A stretch of DNA of 13,152 nt from Conidiobolus incongruus B7586. Lineage: Eukaryota > Entomophthoromycota > Entomophthoromycetes > Entomophthorales > Conidiobolaceae. Location: NCBI GenBank assembly GCA_000697335.1, contig JNEM01016583.1:1-13152 (forward strand), given 5' to 3'. The notes under the pieces are model-generated. The model was not told the origin of the DNA and did not search any database. It worked only from the letters and a program-made list of their open reading frames with translations. This document shows, piece by piece, positions 1-7,502 of the stretch (the stretch's first letter is position 1; each line of letters opens with the position of its first letter). Position numbers and translations under genes: made by a program.

Positions 1-1159
1 CTAATATTTTAATTTTTATTTAATGAAAAATTATACAAAAGATTTTACAATTGTTTAATTATAATAATTTATTATAAAAACCTTGGTTTTTAATTATATC
101 TTTATAGACTTTATTTAGCTATAGTTATTATAATTTTTTAAATCTTAAATAAGTTATAAATAATTATTTTATTATTAAATAAATTAATTTTAAACTTTAA
201 TATATATAATATATTGATATAACTAATTTTCAAATATTTTAATTATTATTGAATTAAAATAAAAAGTCATTTTCAAAATGTTTTTTATTATTTTAATAAT
301 AAAAAAATAATAATTAAAATTAATTTTGAATAATTATTTTATCAAATTTAAAATAATTTTCTTAGTGATAATAATTTAATTAAAATAAAAAATATTTTTA
401 AATATTATTTCAAATTTTCAAAGATATATGGTAAATTTTTAATAATTCTAAAATAAGACTTTAATACTAACTATTCTATTTAAACATAATAAACTTAAAT
501 AATAGATTTTTGAAAGATAATATAATAATCAAAAAACAAGTATTATATTTCAAAATACTTGTTTATCTAGATTCAATAGTTAAATATACATTAATTCTAA
601 TTCATGGTGAAATTATTAGTCTATAATCAAATGATACTCTTTAGCTCCTTTATTAGAATTTATCCAAAATATACATCACTCACTGAATGAATTATTTAAG
701 CCCTGAAGTGATAAGAATAACAAATATCAAAGTTTCTGAATATTTTGCTATAATATCTTAATATTAGGTCCTAAGACATATAGTCCCAATATGTTAAAGA
801 CCAGGATTAATCAATAATTTACTAGATTATATTACATGTACCTTTCTAACAACAATCTTTATTTATAACACTTATAATAAAAACATAACACAAGAAATAA
901 GAGTATATATAGTTTCAAATTATATATTCTAATATTTATTTTATATATAACATTGGTGAAAAAAAATAATATTTTTGAAAAATAAGAGGTTAAAAAATTC
1001 CCCATTTTTTTTTAATTCTTAGGTAACATTATTAATGAATATAAGCTATATTATAAAATATAATTAAAAGCCAACACTTAAGGAAGCTTAAAAGATATAA
1101 ATTGATCCTACTAGGTATTATAATCAAAATTATATTTAATAATATAAATATTGAACTAT
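1..1159. other. AT-rich intergenic DNA, no gene seen
   Basis: This stretch lies downstream of the minus-strand receptor gene and is dominated by A/T words with frequent stops in all frames. The part from about 600 to 860 is a little richer in G+C but shows no convincing open frame. Apart from the hairpin at 534-564 I see nothing functional. A 3' UTR for the receptor should lie just below 1160, but A/T words resembling poly(A) signals are too common here to pick one. Confidence 0.6.
534..564. repeat. 11-bp perfect inverted repeat (hairpin)
   Basis: The arm AAACAAGTATT (534-544) is followed by a 9-nt spacer and its exact reverse complement AATACTTGTTT (554-564). The arms include two G/C pairs, so this is a little better than the pure A/T palindromes that chance gives in such DNA. 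It lies about 600 bp beyond the receptor's stop codon. No function can be assigned. Confidence 0.6.
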
Positions 1160-2149
1160 CTATTTTGATTTAAATAATTTCAATATTCTGAACCAAAAAA
1201 TACTAGACATAGCTTTTAATTCTTGATTCGTTTCGTCGTGAAAAAATAGAATAAATAAAGGGTTAGTTAAAGGTATAAAATGTGAAATCAATGAAACGAT
1301 ATTATCCAATAGTAGTGGTGGATATCTCCCAAGGAGTTTAAATACGCATACAATACTTAAAAATGGCAAAATTTGTGCGCAGTACACCAATACCATAACG
1401 TATAGCTTAAATAGTGAACTTCTTACATTGTTCTCAACTCTATATTGATCTATTACCAAATCTTCATGAGCTATATTTGATTTAGTGTGAATCGCTTCCT
1501 TGGGATGCATTGGAATAAAGTTTTGATTTTCATTTCGCATTTGAGTTATGTAACTAGAATAGAATTTTCCAATTTCATAATAACAAAAGAGCATTAGACA
1601 TATACTAATAGATACAACACCACATATTGAAAAATATATAATATTTGGAACTAAATCCCAATTCACTGCGAATGCACAGTATTTTCCAGATGGAAAAACT
1701 ATAAAAAATTTATCAATCATTGGGTATAAAGTCAAAAATATGTTGAATAATATGGCACTGATATTGACAATTACCCAGAATTTGATAGAATAAAATATGT
1801 GATGACAAATTGCTAAATACCTTAGCATAGATAATATCATAGTTGTCTCAATTGTTGATGACCCTATTACCAAGAAGAAAAATCCATTGAATTGACAATA
1901 GTAATCATATTGTTGAAAAATTTTATGATTTGTTACCCATAAAATAATTAAATTGATAGCTGAATACAAACCGTATATTATATCGATAATACATAAAATA
2001 AAGCATACAACAGTGTCAGTTTGAGCTAATTTCATCCTTCTTACTAATATATGTATCAGTAAAATGTTGATAAATATTGATAGAATCGATACTACCACTT
2101 CAATAATACCTACTACCAGTCCAGCTGTACTATTCCCCGGATCAACCAT
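1160..2149 (-). CDS. Class A (rhodopsin-type) GPCR-like seven-helix receptor
   Basis: This is a 329-residue intronless gene starting at the first in-frame ATG (2149-2147). An in-frame stop at 2182-2180 closes the frame upstream, and the only earlier start-like codon is TTG. Seven hydrophobic helices lie at about 10-34, 45-71, 83-111, 123-145, 166-191, 244-271 and 276-303. Class A landmarks are visible: Asn28 in helix 1, Asp56 in helix 2, Cys85 at the top of helix 3 with Cys158 in the second outer loop (the usual disulfide), Arg110-Tyr111 at the end of helix 3, Cys257 and Pro262 in helix 6, and Asn-Pro (296-297) in helix 7 followed by a helix-8-like segment. The glycosylation sequon N6-S-T sits in the short outer N-terminus, and inner loop 1 carries Arg-Arg-Met-Lys. 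By family it should signal through a heterotrimeric G protein at the plasma membrane; its ligand is unknown. Oddities are Leu in place of Asp/Glu in the DRY motif, no Trp in the helix-6 CWxP position, and Ile for Tyr in NPxxY. Confidence 0.88.
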   Translation of the reverse strand: MVDPGNSTAGLVVGIIEVVVSILSIFINILLIHILVRRMKLAQTDTVVCFILCIIDIIYGLYSAINLIILWVTNHKIFQQYDYYCQFNGFFFLVIGSSTIETTMILSMLRYLAICHHIFYSIKFWVIVNISAILFNIFLTLYPMIDKFFIVFPSGKYCAFAVNWDLVPNIIYFSICGVVSISICLMLFCYYEIGKFYSSYITQMRNENQNFIPMHPKEAIHTKSNIAHEDLVIDQYRVENNVRSSLFKLYVMVLVYCAQILPFLSIVCVFKLLGRYPPLLLDNIVSLISHFIPLTNPLFILFFHDETNQELKAMSSIFWFRILKLFKSK

Positions 2150-3214
2150 TATATATGAATTGTGACTTGAACACAAATATCAAATGAACATATCATTTAC
2201 TTTTATACCAACTTTTTAGATCATAATTACCAAATACATAAATAAATTAAAATATATTAGGTTGAGACAAACTGCTAACACTGTTTCAGAGTAAATCATA
2301 TCAATAAAGTCTATATTTTCTTAAAATTTATAGTAGTTAATAGGTCTAATAAAAAATAATTTTTAATGCATAAATTAATAGGCTAAATGAATTTGGGAAC
2401 TAGATGATATACGGACTTTGCATTGATATTAAAGTGATTATGCACTTTAATAAAAATCTATCAACCTTCACCCGAAAATTTCAATATTATTTAAAAATGA
2501 TATATGAAGCTATTATGATAAAAATTAATAGTTAATTATGATAGAAGGTATGTAATAATAGTAAAATTTTTACATTAAATACTGAATATGCCCAATATTA
2601 CCTCTAATTTTTTTCAATTGATATATAACAACTTATTCCGATTAAGTATTAAAATTTGAAAATTAAACTTTAAAACCAGCTTGCATCTGTTTTCTAAATT
2701 AAAATTATTGATTGATCCCCAATGTCTTAGAAATAATAATAATTCTGATAGTTTTATTAATATATTATCAATATATCATTTGGCAAGCTATTCAATATTG
2801 AAATATGTGTTTGTTATCCTTTTGGTACTTTTTCTAATACAAAACGCTTCTATCTCATCTATACTAGATGAAATATAGTTAATATATTTGGGCTATCTTA
2901 GATTGACTTGGGCAATAATTGAAAGAAAATTCTAATTTGAATAATCAGGTTCAATAATGCCAATAAAAATATTCAAATCTGCCATTTATTAATTATAACA
3001 AATTTAACTATATTGGCTAAGATATAAATATTATAACAAATATTTAATAAATTGTTAAAAAAGTTATAATATTATAATAAAATGACTTGATTTTAATAAT
3101 TGTTCAATTATTAATATAATTGATATACTGGTATTTATAACTTATTAATAATGTTATATTAAAATGAAATATTAATTTATTAAGTATTATTAATTGACTA
3201 TAAATCAAATATTA
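2150..3214. other. AT-rich 5' flank of the receptor gene and intergenic DNA
   Basis: This stretch should contain the promoter of the minus-strand receptor gene, but with this base composition no TATA box or start site can be chosen reliably. It contains the 10-bp hairpin at 2427-2452. An open frame around 2660-2878 has no ATG and is no longer than chance allows in such DNA, so no gene is called. Confidence 0.5.
2427..2452. repeat. 10-bp perfect inverted repeat (hairpin) upstream of the receptor gene
   Basis: TATTAAAGTG (2427-2436) and CACTTTAATA (2443-2452) are exact reverse complements around a 6-nt spacer. The element lies about 280 bp upstream of the receptor's ATG and could be a dimeric protein-binding site, a fold in a 5' leader, or chance. 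The sequence alone does not decide. Confidence 0.6.
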
Positions 3215-3545
3215 ACACGATTTAGGAAAGCCGTGTTCGGATTAATTTAAATACAAGAGAGATCTAGATAATTCCAGCTAACTTTCAGGGGGAGAGAGGG
3301 AGTTTATTAGTTTTAGTCAAATAGTTGAGAAGATCCAGATCCATATCGAACTCGTCACTTTGAGGATTGCTCTAATTCCGGGTTTTATATTGAGTGAATA
3401 GAGTAAGGAGATTTATGAGGTTTTCCGGCGGCTTGTATCATCAGCCAATTAAAGGATAGAACTGAAGTGGCTGATCATGTGAGGAAGGAATGACCCTTAT
3501 ATTCAGTTGATGTAAGAATATTTAGGAGTCACCTGGCTCTTATCA
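3215..3545 (+). pseudogene. G+C-richer island, probable decayed coding relic (possibly retroelement gag-like)
   Basis: G+C is about 38% over 3241-3540 (roughly 114 of 300 bases by hand count), against about 10% in the line starting at 3601. The edges are sharp. One plus-strand frame shows several short stretches of protein-like composition interrupted by multiple breaks, so it is not a working gene. The spacing and character of the residues faintly recall the capsid region of Ty3/gypsy-type gag, but this is a weak impression and an old host gene is possible. The word ATTTAGGA occurs near both edges (3220-3227 and 3520-3527). An 8-bp inverted repeat, ATCAGCCA/TGGCTGAT, lies in the second half, so a structured RNA is an alternative. 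Considerable age is suggested by the number of breaks. Confidence 0.3.
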
Positions 3546-5579
3546 TTATAAATTCATTATAAGTTTTTTAATTATTTTAACTAAAAATATAAATTTCAAA
3601 AACATTTTTGTATTTGAATTATTTAATATATATTACAAAATATAATCATTTTAATATACAATATAATATAATTCAAAATATATTTGAAATTATTTTTCTA
3701 TTAATTTATATTCAATACTTATTTATCACCTTTAATTATATATTTTAAATAAAACTATTGTTTTAATCTAATCAATGATGATTAAGAATAATAACAAATT
3801 CTTCAAAATTTAGACTTATATTATAATAAGCCAAGTATTTATTTTAAATAAATATTTTATATCAAATTAAAATTGAACTTTTTACTTTGATCAATATTAT
3901 TATACTACTATATATAATAATTTATCTTATCCAATCAATTGGATCAAATCACAACAATTTATTGATAATCATATATTTTTATTGATGAATATTCAAAAAA
4001 AATTTTTTCAAGGGTTATAAATATAGAAATACCGAAATTAATATTGTTATTAATTTAAAAAATGTGTCACAATTAATTAGAATAGTAAGATATTTGAAAC
4101 ATATAATTAAAGAATTGTTTAATATAATATACGCCCACTATAATAGCAAAATGAAAATCATCAATTAGTTCCAATAATGCTATTGAATCAAAGATTACGA
4201 GCTTAATGATGTATATTTTATTTTTTTATAACTTATGATTCAATATATTAAAACTTTGAGATATTGGCTAATAAATATTTGTGACTTTCAGTATTGTATA
4301 ACTGATTTAATTTGAAATATACTGATTTCATTAAAGTTATAGGTTATAATTATGAAAAAAAATAAATTTTTACAAATTAATCAAATTACATTTAGGAAGT
4401 ATTAAATTATATTTAATAGTATGAATAGTATTATTATTTTATTTTATTTGGATTTTGTTTGATAATATACTATTTAAAAAGTTTATAATTGATTTTTCAA
4501 GTTAATCAATCAAATTTGATTTAAAATAGATTGAAATTTTTATTCCAAAATTAATGATCACTGTCCCAAAATAATTCCTTCAATTGAATCATTAAATTTT
4601 CAATTAGTTTTCAATTTTCTTTTGTTGATTTTAGTATGTAAAATTATATTAAATAGTTGGGATTGTTCGATAATTCAAAGTATTCATTATGTAAAGGATA
4701 TTTGAATTTATTTTATCAACATTATTATTTCCCGATATATTATAATTCATATAAATGCTTGAAAGAATGAATTAATAACTAAATTCATATTTCAATTTTA
4801 ACTTCTCAATTTCATTCCAATAATAGTATATTTCCCAGTTGATAATTGATAAATTTATAGTGGTATTAAGTTGTGCAATAATTTTGTGAACTACAATTCA
4901 AAAATTTTTAATAATATATGATTAAAAAATATTCAAATCCATAACGTTGAATCTTTAGAAACATATCAAATATATATTGTTCTAATACCATAATCAAAAT
5001 ATTATCAAATAGCGACTAGTTAACTAACTTAATTACAATCGATAGATCTATTTTGATTTGTGTAACTGATTTAATATAAAATCACATATCGTTTCAATAA
5101 CAACAGTATCTAAAATATTATTAAATGTAAGAATATATATCATAATACTATACTGCCGTATCAAATTTTTATCTCATGAATAGATTTGGTTAAATTTTAA
5201 TAGATATCAAATTTAATAACTATTAAATTTACCTAAAATCTAAAACTAAAATAATGAAACGAACTATAGATGTAATAATTATTTGAAATGTTCTTGATAT
5301 ATAGCTATTGATAATATTTAAGTCAATATATCTTAATCATTGTTCGTTGTTATTAAATTTTTCAGAATTTTCCTATTAATCTATTAAATTCTAAGAATTT
5401 ATCAAATCTTTGATGCTTTAATATTAAAAGAATAATTGGTATTAGATTTTCATTGTTATAAATGAATTGATTTTCTCAATAACTTATATTAAGATTTTTT
5501 TTCAATAGCTATCTCCCTTAATTGCTATATTCTGATTAGTGGCAACAATCATTTTCTATTTATATCTAATTATACTTGA
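3546..5579. other. AT desert, no gene seen
   Basis: About 2 kb of extremely A/T-rich DNA with short A and T runs and stops in all frames. I see no open frame worth calling, no RNA gene and no clear tandem repeat. It is probably unselected intergenic DNA. Confidence 0.6.
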
Positions 5580-5960
5580 TTAATTCAACACTTTAGAGTC
5601 TAAATTACCAATATGCTCACATTTTCAAACCCACCAAGATTTAGTGCAAGGAGTCTGAATTATATGGTATCAAATTTTCTATCAAAATATTCACAAAAAA
5701 ACTTTTTGAACTCCGATAATGGCAACATTTAAACCATTTTAATATTGCACTTATTTGGTATGGGCTTTTAGGGTCAACAATCAATTCGCATATAACATCC
5801 ACTCAATGATACATGTGTTTGTTTACATTTCCACTAGTGGAATGTGGTAATGACTTTGGTCTTAAAATGAATATTAGTGCTCAAACCATTCAAGAGTCAT
5901 CAATCGGTTAGAATATGAATTAAATGTGACAAACTTTAAACACCAGTACAATTCTAATAT
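5580..5960. other. Mild G+C island in intergenic DNA, possible gene remnant
   Basis: G+C rises to about 30% (22 of 60 bases in the line starting at 5761), compared with well under 20% around it. On the plus strand an ATG-started frame of 39 codons runs from 5613 to 5732. A second frame is open from about 5718 to beyond 5900 except for one TGA near 5802. Nothing in these translations matches a family I know. It may be a decayed host gene, a conserved regulatory block, or chance. The palindrome at 5825-5845 lies inside. Confidence 0.25.
5825..5845. repeat. Near-perfect 21-bp palindrome
   Basis: TTCCACTAGTGGAA (5829-5842) is a perfect 14-bp palindrome with no spacer. ACA and TGT extend it on the two sides with a single unpaired T. 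Six of the 14 core bases are G or C, which is far above the local level, so chance is less likely than for the A/T palindromes here. A binding site for a symmetric dimer is one possible reading. Confidence 0.55.
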
Positions 5961-6659
5961 AAATTAGATACTGCCACAAAGTTGTAAATATTATTAAAAA
6001 GTGTAACCGTTAATATCAACTTAAAGGTTGCATTAAATTCTAGTAATAAAATTAGCATTAAGTAGAAAAAGAGTCAAATGAAATATTAAAATTAGGTAAG
6101 TGAACAATTTGGCAAGTTTCAAATTTCAAATTTTAATAGGAATATTATTTTCGTTGTTTTAATATTATGTCATACTCTATTATGTATTTATCATTGATTA
6201 AGAGGTTAAATGTATTTATAAATTCTGAATTTTTTTTTCAGTTTTGGTAATAATTTAACCTTAAAATTCTAAATTAAATTTCAGATTCAGGAGATTTTGG
6301 AGGAGCTGAATATTATTTAAAGTTATTTTATAATTACTTTATCTATAAATATAAACATTATTACAAATATCGGTAAAATTATTTAAAGTTATACTGAACA
6401 AATATATTTATTAATATGACCATGATATTTCTCAAACTAAGATCTAGTCTATAATGATAATAAAAAATGATCTAACATTATTTATCAAAGATACACCAAT
6501 ACTAAATTTATTTATTGAGAGATACAGATTGCATATTTATTATTAAATTTTATAGTTGTTCTTTAATAATTTAAATAAGTATTCTTACTTATTGATCTAA
6601 TTATTGTGAGTTATTAAAAATATTTTAATAATTATTACCTTTTAGATCAAGATAAGAAT
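5961..6659. other. AT-rich intergenic DNA, no gene seen
   Basis: This stretch has no open frame, RNA gene or repeat that I can support. Short TTTCAAA-like words recur near 6118-6132 but are too simple to interpret. Confidence 0.5.
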
Positions 6660-6694
6660 AATGAGTTATATCATAAGAGGATTCCTACATATAT

Positions 6695-6729
6695 GAGGAT
6701 ATTTAAGCTAATATGCTTATTAGGTCCTC
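6695..6729. repeat. Nested small inverted repeats (weak hairpin)
   Basis: GAGGA (6695-6699) pairs with TCCTC (6725-6729), and inside them AAGC (6705-6708) pairs with GCTT (6715-6718). The 10-mer ATTAGGTCCT here (6719-6728) also occurs at 763-772. Short stems of this size can occur by chance. Confidence 0.35.
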
Positions 6730-6899
6730 ACTATAAAAACTAAAATATGTAAACTATCCAGGTCAATGCTATGAGCTAAAATTCTGTACATTGAATTTAA
6801 ATAATTTGATTTGATTTGATAAAATTGACAAACTGGGAATTAATTTCCAATTGTACCAAATTGACAAAGCGAAAATAAATGAGTTTCATTAAGTATTTT

Positions 6900-7502
6900 G
6901 ACTTGATTTTAATAACCCCTAACTCTCTCTCTAATAACCGCACCAATAATCCCACTTTGAAAACACAAGTGGTTAGATTTTAACAGAAGTATAAATACTT
7001 TAACAAATGTCTAGTTATTTGAAAAAAGAATATTTTTTTTCAAATTTTTTGATAACATTTAACTAGTATAAATATTTTGTAGCGCACTTTTGAAATTAAA
7101 TTAAATTTTTTAAGGCACTTACATATTCTATTCAGTTCATTACTGATATCAATACATATTCGGTTGATTGTACTTGAATCACTTTTTCGTTGCTGATATT
7201 CTCATAATTTGAGTTTTCTAATTGTATATAGTAATCTATTTTGATACATTTATACATCTATCTATCTAAATATATATCATTTAACATAAATCTATTAATC
7301 CAGTGAGAAAAATTTTGAATTATCGCATATAGTTATTTTTTTTACTGGTGTTAATTGTTACTCTCATTTATTGATGTATTTATAGTTTTTTTTTGCTAAT
7401 TATCCATAAATTTAAATTAAAACTATTTTTTTTTATTTTGAATTCTTAATTAATTAATCATCTTATACACACATATTTGGGTGGTAATATAGTATATTGA
7501 CT
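6900..7502 (+). promoter_or_regulatory. Promoter-like region of the seven-helix gene with poly-T tracts
   Basis: Unbroken T runs of 8, 8, 9 and 9 bases occur at 7033-7040, 7336-7343, 7386-7394 and 7426-7434, the last three within 170 bp of the ATG. Poly(dA:dT) tracts are known to disfavour nucleosomes in fungal promoters. A small pyrimidine-rich patch with (CT)5 at 6923-6932 lies further out. In DNA this rich in A/T some of these runs are expected anyway, and no specific factor site or TATA box can be named. The transcription start is unknown. Confidence 0.3.

Noticed and set aside
2150-2176. Upstream extension of the receptor gene to a TTG codon
   Set aside because: The first in-frame ATG is at 2149-2147 and leaves a short outer N-terminus with a sequon, normal for class A receptors.
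2660-2878. Open plus-strand frame with a hydrophobic stretch (about 65-73 codons)
   Set aside because: It has no ATG (the nominal start is TTG). At roughly 78% A+T one or two open stretches of this length are expected by chance in 13 kb. No domain is recognised.
3330-3375. Vague likeness to the central part of 5S rRNA
   Set aside because: Only a few words agree. The conserved downstream arm and the closing stem are missing.
7497-7502. Upstream extension of the seven-helix gene to a TTG codon
   Set aside because: A nuclear eukaryotic gene is expected to start at ATG. The ATG at 7503 is only two codons downstream and has A at -3.
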